The translations under genes and the position numbers were made by a program. The notes below the pieces were generated by a model. That model was not told the DNA's origin. It searched no databases and saw nothing but the letters and a program-made list of their open reading frames with translations. Below are positions 21,980 through 32,215 of a stretch of DNA of 44,097 nt, in pieces. Each line of letters begins with the position of its first letter. Position 1 is the stretch's first letter. The stretch comes from Telmatospirillum sp. Lineage in GTDB: Bacteria > Pseudomonadota > Alphaproteobacteria > Rhodospirillales > Magnetospirillaceae. Where the stretch lies: contig JARLJB010000095.1 in assembly GCA_031291415.1 (NCBI GenBank), positions 1-44,097 of the forward strand, in the 5' to 3' direction.

Positions 21980-22447
21980 TCAGACCAAGGGGCCGGCGAG
22001 CCCGAGACGGGCCATGGCCCGCTGACGCGCGGCTCCGCTGTCTTGGTCGGAAACAAAAAGCAGTCCGGCCACCCGGCGAACCAGACTGGCCTCGTAATCG
22101 TGCAACTGGCCATTGGCGAAAACCACCTCCCACAGCATCTCGATCACATTGATGCGTTGGGGGAAGTCGAATTTCTCGACAATCACCTTGGTGAAAGGAA
22201 ACAATTGGTTGGATTGCTTCTGCAAGGCACTGGCCTGCGCCAGCAGCGCTCGGGCCGCTTCGTCGGACATGTGGAAGCGTTCGCCCAGCAGCTTGAGGAC
22301 CAGTGCGCCCTCGACGCCCTCCAACGAGCCGTCGACCGTCGCCGCCTCGACCAGCAGGGCTGCGGCGGCAAGGCGCACGTCATCGGCGGCAACCGCATGC
22401 ACGGCGCCACTTTCACCAAAAAATAAAGACTTGAAACCATCGAACAT
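21980..22447 (-). CDS. TerB-like helical protein
   Basis: The 155-residue protein, from the ATG at 22447, is all helical. ADDVRLAAAALLVEAATVDG followed by SLEGVEGALVLKLLGERFHM, and later QRINVIEMLWEVVFANGQLH, form the two-repeat TerB-like (DUF533/tellurite-resistance B) pattern with acidic residues that may bind metal. There is no membrane segment. Members of this family next to fdxA and an S4 protein are common in alphaproteobacteria. The cellular role is unknown. Confidence 0.8.
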   Translation of the reverse strand: MFDGFKSLFFGESGAVHAVAADDVRLAAAALLVEAATVDGSLEGVEGALVLKLLGERFHMSDEAARALLAQASALQKQSNQLFPFTKVIVEKFDFPQRINVIEMLWEVVFANGQLHDYEASLVRRVAGLLFVSDQDSGAARQRAMARLGLAGPLV

Positions 22448-22532
22448 GGCGCCTTGCCTAGCACAGCATGGCCGCGGGAACAACCCTCCGCTCAGTCGGG
22501 GATCTTTCCCGGCCCAATGGAACGGTGAAGAG

Positions 22533-22680
22533 CAACACGGACAACCACGGATAGGCACGGATAAGAATAGGCGCCGCAGGCCCTCCCCCGTCCTTCCGGT
22601 CGCGTTCGGCTGGGTTATGCGAAGGATGCCTGCGGCGCCAATCTGCGTTCATCCGTGGTCGTCCGTGTCCATCCGTGTTG
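22533..22680. repeat. intergenic hairpin repeat, copy A (CACGGAT arms)
   Basis: The left arm, from CAACACGGACAACCACGGAT, is complementary with mismatches to the right arm ending ATCCGTGTCCATCCGTGTTG. Inside are GGCGCCGCAGGC and TGCCTGCGGCGCC. The whole 148-bp stretch can fold as one long imperfect hairpin. It occupies the gap between the TerB-like and S4 genes. It shares its core with the repeats at 28.3, 32.0 and 43.4 kb. Confidence 0.75.
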
Positions 22681-22722
22681 TGATGACAAACCGTCGGACA
22701 CGGTTGGAACGATTGAAAGCCG

Positions 22723-23010
22723 TTATGCCCAGTCGTCGGGCGGCGGATCCGGGGCGGCCAACTCCTGGTATAGCGCCTGGGCCTCGCTGGTCGAACCGCG
22801 CCGGCTGCCGATGCCCGTCACCATGACCCGCCGCCAGCCGCGGCCCTGGCGGAAGGTCAGCTCGTCGCCTTCGCGTACCGTGGTGCTGACTTTGTCGATC
22901 GGCCGGTTGTTGAGTTTTACCGCGCCCTCGTCGATCAGATGCTGAGCGAGGCTACGCGATTTGCAGAAGCGGGCAAACCACAACCATTTGTCGATCCGCA
23001 GGCCATCCAT
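22723..23010 (-). CDS. S4-domain RNA-binding protein (Hsp15-like)
   Basis: The 95-residue protein is essentially one S4 domain: LRIDKWLWFARFCKSRSLAQ, LIDEGAVKLNNRPIDKVSTT and VREGDELTF are the standard blocks. A short tail follows. Hsp15-type proteins bind 50S subunits carrying stalled nascent chains. The gene begins 3 bp after the helicase stop, so the two are co-translated. Confidence 0.88.
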   Translation of the reverse strand: MDGLRIDKWLWFARFCKSRSLAQHLIDEGAVKLNNRPIDKVSTTVREGDELTFRQGRGWRRVMVTGIGSRRGSTSEAQALYQELAAPDPPPDDWA

Positions 23011-23013
23011 CGC

Positions 23014-25497
<2,484 letters not shown>

Positions 25498-25533
25498 GAC
25501 CTAAAAATCAGGTAGGTGTGCGGAGATTGCAAG

Positions 25534-25706
25534 TTTGTTTGATCTAAGCAGGGATTCGCTGACGGTGACACAAATGCCGTCATTGCGAGGAGCATTGCTC
25601 CGAAGCAATCCAGCAGCCGGCCGGTATCCCAGGATTGCTTCGCTGGTCGCTCGCAATGACGGCATTTTGCGGGCCGCTCGAACAAATCCGGCTTGGATCA
25701 AACAAA
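25534..25706. repeat. outer inverted arms around a GCAATGACG repeat
   Basis: TTTGTTTGATCTAAGC (25534-25549) is complementary, with one mismatch, to GCTTGGATCAAACAAA (25691-25706). The two arms enclose the GCAATGACG-type repeat at 25572-25667. The layout suggests either a palindromic element inserted into the loop of a hairpin or a larger composite repeat. Confidence 0.5.
25572..25667. repeat. GCAATGACG-type palindromic intergenic repeat
   Basis: AAATGCCGTCATTGCGAG at the left is complementary to CTCGCAATGACGGCATTT at the right, with inner arms GAAGCAATCC and GGATTGCTTC. This 'CGTCATTGCGAG ... GCAATCC' form is a familiar repeat family in many alphaproteobacterial and other genomes. It lies in the gap between the helicase start and the hpf terminator. 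Confidence 0.75.
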
Positions 25707-25736
25707 GAGGCGGTGCGCCCCCCGGCACACCGCCTC
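25707..25736 (-). terminator. intrinsic terminator of hpf
   Basis: On the minus strand GAGGCGGTG (25736-25728) pairs with CACCGCCTC (25715-25707), and TTTGTTTG follows directly. It starts 20 bp beyond the hpf stop. Confidence 0.75.
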
Positions 25737-25755
25737 ACTTTGTCTTTTCCGACGA

Positions 25756-26118
25756 CTACAGTGCGGCGCGGGTTTTCGATTCGCCGCGCTGGCGCGTCAT
25801 GAAGTCCTTGAGCTGGCGTTCCATATTTTCGAAGGCCTCACGCAATGCGATGAGGATGTCTTCATTGACATGGGAGTCCTTGGGGTCGCGTTTCACCACA
25901 AGCTCGGCACCTGGCACCGTGACATTGACGGTGATATGAAAGGGTTCACCCTTGCGGTGTAAGCTGCTGGTATTGCGGTGGTGGACCTCGATCACCACGC
26001 GGCAACGGGTAATGCGGTCGCAAACTTGTTCGAGTTTGTCCGCTTTTTCACGGATACGCTCCTCGATGGCATCGGAGTGGTCGATACCATGAAAGGTGAT
26101 CTGCAAAGGAATTCGCAT
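25756..26118 (-). CDS. hpf: ribosome hibernation-promoting factor, short form
   Basis: The 120-residue protein from ATG 26118 (GGAGAG upstream) has the HPF/RaiA fold: MRIPLQITFHGIDHSDAIEE, IREKADKLEQV, CRVVIEVHHRN, FHITVNVTVPGAELVVKRD and EDILIALREAFENMERQLKD. It binds the 30S subunit in stationary phase or stress. The C-terminal dimerisation domain of long HPF is absent, so this is a short form with a basic tail. It is divergent from htpG. Confidence 0.9.
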   Translation of the reverse strand: MRIPLQITFHGIDHSDAIEERIREKADKLEQVCDRITRCRVVIEVHHRNTSSLHRKGEPFHITVNVTVPGAELVVKRDPKDSHVNEDILIALREAFENMERQLKDFMTRQRGESKTRAAL

Positions 26119-26299
26119 GAGCCTCTCCGTCAAAGTTCGTCCCTACCGGCGAAATCGTGCCCGGATACCGCTTTGGGCTCTCGGTACCGGACTCCCTTAG
26201 GCGCAATTGTCCGCCGTCGGGGCGATATACATACCCAAGTCAACCGGGGAAGGCCAACGCTCTCGTCGAGGCCCGGAAAATTCCGTATCACTGCAGGGA

Positions 26300-26328
26300 C
26301 TTGCACTGCGCCGACCTTTCCCTCATAT
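26300..26328 (+). promoter_or_regulatory. candidate RpoH (sigma-32) promoter of htpG
   Basis: CTTGCA (26300-26305) followed after 15 nt by CCTCATAT (26321-26328) resembles the alphaproteobacterial heat-shock promoter (CTTG ... CCCCATnT). It ends 53 bp before the htpG ATG. htpG is a classic heat-shock gene, so the match is plausible, but it is read by eye. Confidence 0.45.
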
Positions 26329-26381
26329 CCTGCGGGCGAATGTGTTCACCCACTGGATCGATTATCAAGGTTACACCTCCC

Positions 26382-28247
26382 ATGGCCGAAGAAAAGCTCA
26401 GTTTTCAGGCGGAAGTCAGCAAGCTTCTGGATCTCGTCGTCCACTCGCTTTACAGCAACAAGGAGATCTTCCTCAGGGAATTGATCTCCAATGCGTCGGA
26501 TGCCTGCGACAAGCTGCGATACGCCGCCTTGACCCAGCCGGACCTGCTGGCCGGCGGGCCGGGCGAATTCCGCATCACCTTGTCGCCCGACAAGGCGACA
26601 CGGACGCTCACCATCGCCGACAACGGGATCGGCATGAACCGGGACGATCTGGTCGACAATCTGGGGACCATCGCCCGTTCCGGCACGGCGGCCTTCCTCG
26701 ATCAGATGACCGGCGAAGCGAAAAAGGACATGAGCCTGATCGGCCAGTTCGGCGTCGGCTTCTATTCCGCCTTCATGGTGGCCGAGAAGGTCGAGGTGAT
26801 CACCCGAAAGGCCGACGAGGACCAGGGATGGCGCTGGACCTCGGATGGCAAGGGCGAATTCACCATCGCCGAGGAAGCGGGCGCCGAACGGGGCACCAAG
26901 ATCGTTCTTTATCTGCGGGAAGGCGAGGACGAATATCTCGACGGCTATCGCCTGAGGAATATCGTCAAGACCTATTCCGATCACATCGCCCTGCCGGTGG
27001 TCCTGGTCGAGGAGGGCAAGGAGGAGACCGTCAACAGCGCGTCCGCCCTGTGGATCCGCGCGAAATCCGAGATCACGGCCGAGCAATACAAGGAATTCTA
27101 TCACCATGTCGCCCATGCCTTCGACGAGCCCTGGGCGACGCTGCATTACAAGGCGGAAGGGGCGATCGAATATACCGGCCTGCTGTTCGTTCCCAGCCAG
27201 AAGCCGTTCGATCTCTTTCAGCCCGATCGCAAGCAGCATCTCAAGCTCTATGTCAAACGGGTGTTCATCACCGACAATTGCGCCGAATTGCTGCCGCCCT
27301 ATTTGCGTTTCGTGCGCGGCATCGTCGACAGCCAGGATCTGCCGCTCAACGTCAGCCGCGAGATGCTGCAGCACAATCCGGTGCTGGCCAAGATCCGCAC
27401 CGGCCTGGTCAAGCGCCTTTTGAGCGAATTGAAAAAGCGGGCCGAGGACGCCGAGGGCGATTATGCGACCTTCTGGACGAACTTCGGCGCTGTTCTCAAG
27501 GAAGGCCTCTATGAGGATTTCGAGCGGAAGGCCGAAATTCTGGAGCTTTGCCGGTTCGCCACCACCGCTTCCGACGAGCCGATCAGCCTGGCCACCTATG
27601 TGTCGCGCATGAAGGAGGGACAGGAGGCCATCTATACCATCAGCGGCGATGAAATCTCCTCCCTGAAGAAAAGCCCGCAATTGGAAGGTTTTATCGCCAA
27701 GGGCATCGAGGTGTTGCTGCTGACCGATCCCATCGACGAATTCTGGCCGAACGCCATCAGCGCCTATCAGGAAAAGCCGTTCCGCTCGGTCACCCAGGGC
27801 GCGGCCGATCTGTCTTCGATCAAGGGAGCCGAAGGCGCCGACGACAAGCGGCCGGAACCGGCGGCCGGCGACGCGGTGGCGGCCCTGATCGCCGCCTTCA
27901 AGCTGGCGTTGGGCGATCAGGTCAAGGACGTGCGCAGTTCGGATCGCCTGATCGACAGCCCGGTCTGCCTGGTCGCCGACGAAGGCGATGTCGGTCTGCA
28001 TCTGGAGCGTCTGCTGCGCCAGCATCAGCAGGCCGGTCAACGGGCGCCGCGCATCCTTGAGGTCAATCCGCGCCACCCGCTGATCCGCCGGCTGGCCGGC
28101 GAGGCGACGTCCGAGGGCGCGGCGGACCGCTTGGCCGACACCGCCTGGCTGCTGTTCGATCAGGCCCGCATCGTCGAAGGCGAGGTGCTGTCCGACCCGG
28201 CGTCTTTCGCCCGGCGCCTGTCGAAGGTATTGGAAAAAATGGGGTGA
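26382..28247 (+). CDS. htpG: Hsp90-family chaperone HtpG
   Basis: The 621-residue protein begins MAEEKLSFQAEVSKLLDLVV at 26382. The open frame extends 75 codons upstream but without homology. The ATPase domain motifs are clear: LYSNKEIFLRELISNASDAC (N-box), LTIADNGIGMNRDDL and IGQFGVGFYSAFMVAEKVEV. The middle domain (residues about 230-500) includes LFVPSQKPFDLF and LPLNVSREMLQHNPVLAKI. The C-terminal dimerisation domain ends at FARRLSKVLEKMG. Length is normal for bacterial Hsp90. It helps fold and stabilise clients under stress. It is divergent from hpf with a possible heat-shock promoter between them. Confidence 0.96.
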   Translation: MAEEKLSFQAEVSKLLDLVVHSLYSNKEIFLRELISNASDACDKLRYAALTQPDLLAGGPGEFRITLSPDKATRTLTIADNGIGMNRDDLVDNLGTIARSGTAAFLDQMTGEAKKDMSLIGQFGVGFYSAFMVAEKVEVITRKADEDQGWRWTSDGKGEFTIAEEAGAERGTKIVLYLREGEDEYLDGYRLRNIVKTYSDHIALPVVLVEEGKEETVNSASALWIRAKSEITAEQYKEFYHHVAHAFDEPWATLHYKAEGAIEYTGLLFVPSQKPFDLFQPDRKQHLKLYVKRVFITDNCAELLPPYLRFVRGIVDSQDLPLNVSREMLQHNPVLAKIRTGLVKRLLSELKKRAEDAEGDYATFWTNFGAVLKEGLYEDFERKAEILELCRFATTASDEPISLATYVSRMKEGQEAIYTISGDEISSLKKSPQLEGFIAKGIEVLLLTDPIDEFWPNAISAYQEKPFRSVTQGAADLSSIKGAEGADDKRPEPAAGDAVAALIAAFKLALGDQVKDVRSSDRLIDSPVCLVADEGDVGLHLERLLRQHQQAGQRAPRILEVNPRHPLIRRLAGEATSEGAADRLADTAWLLFDQARIVEGEVLSDPASFARRLSKVLEKMG

Positions 28248-28300
28248 GCGCAGCCCGCTCGGTTCCTTGACCGTCATCGTGAGGCGCAGGCATGAAGATA

Positions 28301-28447
28301 TGAATCACCAAGGCACCAAGGTGACGTTAACCCTTCCGGCATCGGTTGGGCGGTGGACAGGGGGGATGAATGCCTGCGGCGCTCACGAGCAAGCTATCGT
28401 CAAACATTTCCCGAAACACCTTGGTGCCTTGGTGTCTTGGTGGTTCA
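28301..28447. repeat. intergenic hairpin repeat, copy B (ACCAAGG arms)
   Basis: TGAATCACCAAGGCACCAAG at the left is complementary to CTTGGTGCCTTGGTG and TTGGTGGTTCA at the right. ATGCCTGCGGCGCTC lies in the middle. It fills the gap between htpG and the convergent hydrolase gene. Same family as the repeat at 43.4 kb, and same core as copies A and C. Confidence 0.75.
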
Positions 28448-28517
28448 AAAAACCGGAGGGGTCCTCATCACTCATTTGAGTTGACGAAGGCGTCGTCTTC
28501 GCGGCGGGCCGCGGGAA

Positions 28518-29060
28518 CTATTTCAACAGCAATTCATTCAGCAGATGCCGGCCTTCCGGCCAGGCGCCCAGGCCGGATTTGCCGTTGATGTGGCCGGCAC
28601 GCCCGATATCGACGAAGGTGGCGCGCCAGGCCTGGGCGAATTCCTGGGCGCGATTGATGTCGACATAGCTGTCGTCGCGGCTGGCGACGACCAGGGTCGG
28701 GAACGGCAGGGGATCGCGCGGGATCGGCGCCAGGCACCAGGTGGCGGGCGGCGTCCGCGCCTCCTGTTCGATGTCGGCGGGCGCCACCAGCATGGCGGCG
28801 ATGACGCGGCCGGTGGCGCCGCTGCGGGCCCAATGGGCGACCAGGGCGCAGCCGAGGCTGTGGGCCACCAGCACCACCGGCGAGGGCGCGTTGACCACGG
28901 CCTCTTGCAGATTGTCGATCCATTCGGACAGGACCGGATTGTCCAGATCCTCCTGCTCGACGCGCTGGGCGCCGGGGGTCGAGATCTGCCACAGGGTTTG
29001 CCAATGCGACAGGCCCGCATCGCCCAATCCCGGCAGGATCAGCATGGTGGTTTGGCGCAT
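28518..29060 (-). CDS. RBBP9/YdeN-type alpha/beta hydrolase
   Basis: The 180-residue protein starts MRQTTMLILPGLGDAGLSHW at the ATG at 29060. It has the short RBBP9 serine-hydrolase fold: LPGLGDAGLSHWQTLW, nucleophile elbow VVLVAHSLGCALVAHW, Asp in VVASRDDSYVD and His in RAGHINGKSG. The natural substrate of this family is unknown. It lies 55 bp after asnB on the same strand and may share its transcript. Confidence 0.88.
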   Translation of the reverse strand: MRQTTMLILPGLGDAGLSHWQTLWQISTPGAQRVEQEDLDNPVLSEWIDNLQEAVVNAPSPVVLVAHSLGCALVAHWARSGATGRVIAAMLVAPADIEQEARTPPATWCLAPIPRDPLPFPTLVVASRDDSYVDINRAQEFAQAWRATFVDIGRAGHINGKSGLGAWPEGRHLLNELLLK

Positions 29061-29115
29061 CCCTTGTTCATCCTTCGAGCCGCGGGCGATCAGAGTCAGA
29101 CCATCAACTGTAAGG

Positions 29116-30885
29116 CTATCCGAGAGGATGGGCCAGGCATTCGAAGACATCGCCGTCGGGGGCGATGCCGCGGATATGCCGGCGATGCCACAGGGCGAAG
29201 AACAGCAGGCGCCAAGCGGCTTCCAGGGTATGCCGATCGCGGCCGGAAAAAGCGGCCTTGACCGCATCCGCCGATGCGATCGCCTGGATGGCCGGGTCAT
29301 TGGCGACCAGGAGGCCCAGTTTCTCGCCCTGAGTGGCGATCCAATCGCCGACGGGAACGGTAAAGCCTTTCTTGCGGGCGAAGGCGGGGGCGTTGGGCAC
29401 ATGCTCCTCCAGCCAGCGGCGCATCAGATATTTGCCGCGGCCGCGGGCCAGTTTCAGATCCTCGGGCAGGCAGAAACCGAAGTCGCCGACGACGGGGTCG
29501 AGCAGCGGCGTGCGGCCTTCCAGGCCATGGGCCATCAGGCAGCGGTCGAGCTTGACCAGCAGGCCATGGGCCAGCCAATCGACGCAGTCGGCGGCCTGGG
29601 CGATCTGCAGCTTGCTGCGGCCGGGCAGTGCGCTGGCCGCCTCGGCGGCGACGATGCCGTCCCGCCAATCCTTCGGTTCCTCATAGAGGATGCCCCTGCC
29701 GGAGAAGGGGCCGGTGCGTCGGCGCTGCCGGCCGCCCAGCCACCAGGGGCGGATTTGCCGCCGATAGCGGCCGTAGCCGGCGAAGATTTCGTCGCCGCCT
29801 TCGCCGCACAGGATGACTTTCAGATCCTTGGCGGCTTCCCTTGCCAGGATATAGGTCGGCACGATGGCGTAGTCGGCGGTGGGGTCGTCGACGCAGGCGA
29901 CGATCTTGGGCAACAGGCGCCAGAAATCGGTGGCCGTCACCTCGATCTTGACGTGATGGGCCCCCATGGCCTTGGCCAGCTTGTGCGCCTCGTCATATTC
30001 GTCATGGACACCGGTCTTCGGAAAGCAGGCGGTATAGGCTTGGACCGGATTGGTGTTGAGCCGCGTCATGCAGGTCAGGATGGCGGCGCTGTCGATGCCG
30101 CTCGACAGGAACAGGCCATAGGGTACGTCGGCCCTTTGATGAACATTGACGCTGTCCATCAAGATATCGTCCAGACGCCGCAAGGCGTCGGTCTCGCCGA
30201 CCGGCCGCGGCCCTTCTGCGGGAAGGGCGGCGAGCATCGTGCGGCCGGTGATCCGGCCTTGCGTGACGCTCAGGGTTTCACCGGGCAACAAGCGACGGAT
30301 CCCGGCGAAGATGGTCTCGGCGCCGGTGGTGAACTGCAGTTGCAGCAATTCGCCGGCCGGGCGGCGGGCCAGTTCGACGTCGACCAGGCCGGCGGCGATC
30401 AAGGCCTGCGGTTCGGAGGCGAAGGCGAAACAGCGAGGCGTCTCGACGTAATAGAGCTGCTTGATGCCGAAGGGGTCGCGGGCCAGGGTCAGGCTTCGGG
30501 CGTCCGGGTCGTGCAGGGCGAAGGCATACATGCCGCGCAGATGGCGTGCGGCGTCCGTGCCGTGCCGGTCGTAGAGATGCAGGATCGGCTCGCAGTCGGA
30601 GCGGGTGTGCAGATCGGCATCGGGCAATTCCCGCTCGCGCAGTTCGATATAGTTGTAGATCTCGCCATTGGCCACCAGGGCGCAGCCGCGGGGACCGAAC
30701 AACGGCTGGTCGCCCGAGGTCAGGTCGATGATGGCCAGCCTGGCATGGACCAGTCCGACGCCGTCCCTCACATAGCGGCCGGTGCCGTCGGGTCCGCGAT
30801 GCAACAGGGCCTTTTCCAAGCGGTCGAGAAGAGCGGCGTCGGGCATAGAGCCGTCGGCCATCATGACTCCGGCAATGCCGCACAT
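29116..30885 (-). CDS. asnB: glutamine-hydrolysing asparagine synthase family protein
   Basis: The 589-residue protein begins MCGIAGVMMADGS, with the catalytic Cys2 of class II glutamine amidotransferases. The N-terminal amidase domain (to about 200) includes LVHARLAIIDLTSGDQPLFG and ALVANGEIYNYIELR. The synthetase domain has the ATP pyrophosphatase loop LFLSSGIDSAAIL, followed by GEGGDEIFAGYGRYRRQ and LKLARGRGKYLMRRWLEEHV. It could make asparagine or, given the glycosyltransferase directly upstream (overlap TGATG), amidate a surface glycan sugar or precursor. Paralogs in polysaccharide clusters are common. Confidence 0.88.
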   Translation of the reverse strand: MCGIAGVMMADGSMPDAALLDRLEKALLHRGPDGTGRYVRDGVGLVHARLAIIDLTSGDQPLFGPRGCALVANGEIYNYIELRERELPDADLHTRSDCEPILHLYDRHGTDAARHLRGMYAFALHDPDARSLTLARDPFGIKQLYYVETPRCFAFASEPQALIAAGLVDVELARRPAGELLQLQFTTGAETIFAGIRRLLPGETLSVTQGRITGRTMLAALPAEGPRPVGETDALRRLDDILMDSVNVHQRADVPYGLFLSSGIDSAAILTCMTRLNTNPVQAYTACFPKTGVHDEYDEAHKLAKAMGAHHVKIEVTATDFWRLLPKIVACVDDPTADYAIVPTYILAREAAKDLKVILCGEGGDEIFAGYGRYRRQIRPWWLGGRQRRRTGPFSGRGILYEEPKDWRDGIVAAEAASALPGRSKLQIAQAADCVDWLAHGLLVKLDRCLMAHGLEGRTPLLDPVVGDFGFCLPEDLKLARGRGKYLMRRWLEEHVPNAPAFARKKGFTVPVGDWIATQGEKLGLLVANDPAIQAIASADAVKAAFSGRDRHTLEAAWRLLFFALWHRRHIRGIAPDGDVFECLAHPLG

Positions 30886-31907
30886 CAGCGCACCATCTTT
30901 CGAAAGAAGTCGAGATAAAGGCCGACCACCGCATTGCGGCTGAAGCAGGCCAGATAACGGGCGTGGCCGGCTTCGGCGAGGGCGCCGGCCAGCGCCGGGT
31001 CGTCGATGACCCTGTTCAAGGCGGCGGCCAGCGGGGCGGCCTCCTCCATCGGGACCAGAAGTCCGGTCCTTTCCGTTTCGATCAGGCCGGCCGGCCCGGT
31101 CGATGCCGCCGCCACCACCGGCTTCTTATGGATCCAGCCCTCCAGGATGACATTGCCGAGCGGCTCGACCCGGGACGGGCAGACCAGGCAGTCGGCAGCG
31201 GCCAGCAGGGCCCCGCTGTCGGTGCGCCAGCCCAGGAAATGCACGCGCCCGGCAATTCCCAGCCGCGCCGCCTGGGCTTTCAGGGGAGCGTCCAGCCCCC
31301 CTTCGCCGGCCAGCCACAAATGAGCCCGTGGCACCAGGGCCATGGCGTCGAGGAGCACGTCGAAGGCCTTGTCGGAATGCAGCCGGCCCAAGGCCAGGAT
31401 CACCGGAACGTCGGGCGGGGTTTGCAGGCTGGCCCGATCGATGGGCCGGTCATCGCTTTCATCGACGAAATTGGGCAGATAGCTGGCCTTCTCACGCGGC
31501 CATCCATGCTTGGCCAGATAATCGACGATTTCCTCGGTGTTGGCGATCAGGTGATGGCAGGAGCGGTAGTATTTGAGATCGTAATAGCCGCCCAGCCGCG
31601 CCATCCGGACGAACGGTCCGTCCGGACAGACCGAGGTGGCCCGGCTCATCCAGGTCAGCACGATGTCGGGAGCGAATTTGGCGATCCGCCGTTTCAGCAG
31701 CAATTTGGTGACGATGTCGCCGGAATAGAAGAACGGCAACTCCACCGGGGTGATGCCACCGTCCACCAGATCCTGCTTGCAGGGCGCGTTGCGGCGGATC
31801 ACCACTTGCTGCTCAAGGCCGGTCCGGCTCAACGCCACGCAGAGTCGCGCAAAGAAATTCTCGGCGCCGCCGCGCTTGTCGCTGCCCATGACCTGCATGA
31901 TGCGCAT
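30885..31907 (-). CDS. GT4-family glycosyltransferase
   Basis: The 340-residue protein is a GT-B retaining glycosyltransferase: MRIMQVMGSDKRGGAENFFA at the N-terminus, HHLIANTEEIVDYLAKHGWP, the domain-2 start VILALGRLHSDKAFDVLLDA, LWLAGEGGLDAPLK, and the EX7E motif in EPLGNVILEGW. It should transfer a sugar to a lipid or polysaccharide precursor on the cytoplasmic side. It starts the glycosyltransferase, asnB and hydrolase operon. The donor and acceptor are unknown. Confidence 0.88.
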   Translation of the reverse strand: MRIMQVMGSDKRGGAENFFARLCVALSRTGLEQQVVIRRNAPCKQDLVDGGITPVELPFFYSGDIVTKLLLKRRIAKFAPDIVLTWMSRATSVCPDGPFVRMARLGGYYDLKYYRSCHHLIANTEEIVDYLAKHGWPREKASYLPNFVDESDDRPIDRASLQTPPDVPVILALGRLHSDKAFDVLLDAMALVPRAHLWLAGEGGLDAPLKAQAARLGIAGRVHFLGWRTDSGALLAAADCLVCPSRVEPLGNVILEGWIHKKPVVAAASTGPAGLIETERTGLLVPMEEAAPLAAALNRVIDDPALAGALAEAGHARYLACFSRNAVVGLYLDFFRKMVR

Positions 31908-31950
31908 GTCACGCCTTACCCGAATGGAGTGGCGTCAACGGGTTTTGGAT

Positions 31951-32104
31951 AACACGGATGAACACGGATGAACACGGATGGACACGGATGTGCCGCAGGC
32001 AATCGCCGATCGCGCCCAGCAACGACCGAGCCGAAGGGCGGAATATTGCCTGCGGCGCATTCCTATCCGCGTTCATCCGTTCTTATCCGTGTTCATCTGT
32101 GTTC
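31951..32104. repeat. intergenic hairpin repeat, copy C (CACGGATGAA arms, tandem)
   Basis: The left arm is four tandem 10-bp units, AACACGGATG three times then GACACGGATG (31951-31990). It is followed by GCCGCAGGCAAT. ATTGCCTGCGGCGCATTCC (32044-32062) and a right arm of TTCATCCGTTCTTATCCGTG-like units complete a long hairpin. It lies between the GT4 and ArnT-like genes. Not a CRISPR: the units abut without spacers. Confidence 0.75.
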
Positions 32105-32215
32105 CTCTGGCGGGCTGTCGGCGACCGGACGAGCACGGCGATACCCCGTGGCAACAAGTACCAATCCTGTAGCGCCGACGGTCCGGCGCAACCATAAAAG
32201 GACCGGTGAGCGCTT

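Noticed and set aside
26346-28277. 643-codon minus-strand frame opposite htpG
   Set aside because: Antisense shadow; htpG on the plus strand is unmistakable.
28741-30918. 725-codon plus-strand frame opposite asnB and the hydrolase gene
   Set aside because: Antisense shadow of high-GC coding sequence, with Gln/Gly/Ala-rich non-protein-like composition.
31951-31990. Four tandem 10-bp units as a possible CRISPR array or minisatellite promoter
   Set aside because: The units abut with no spacers and are part of one arm of a long hairpin repeat that has a matching right arm.
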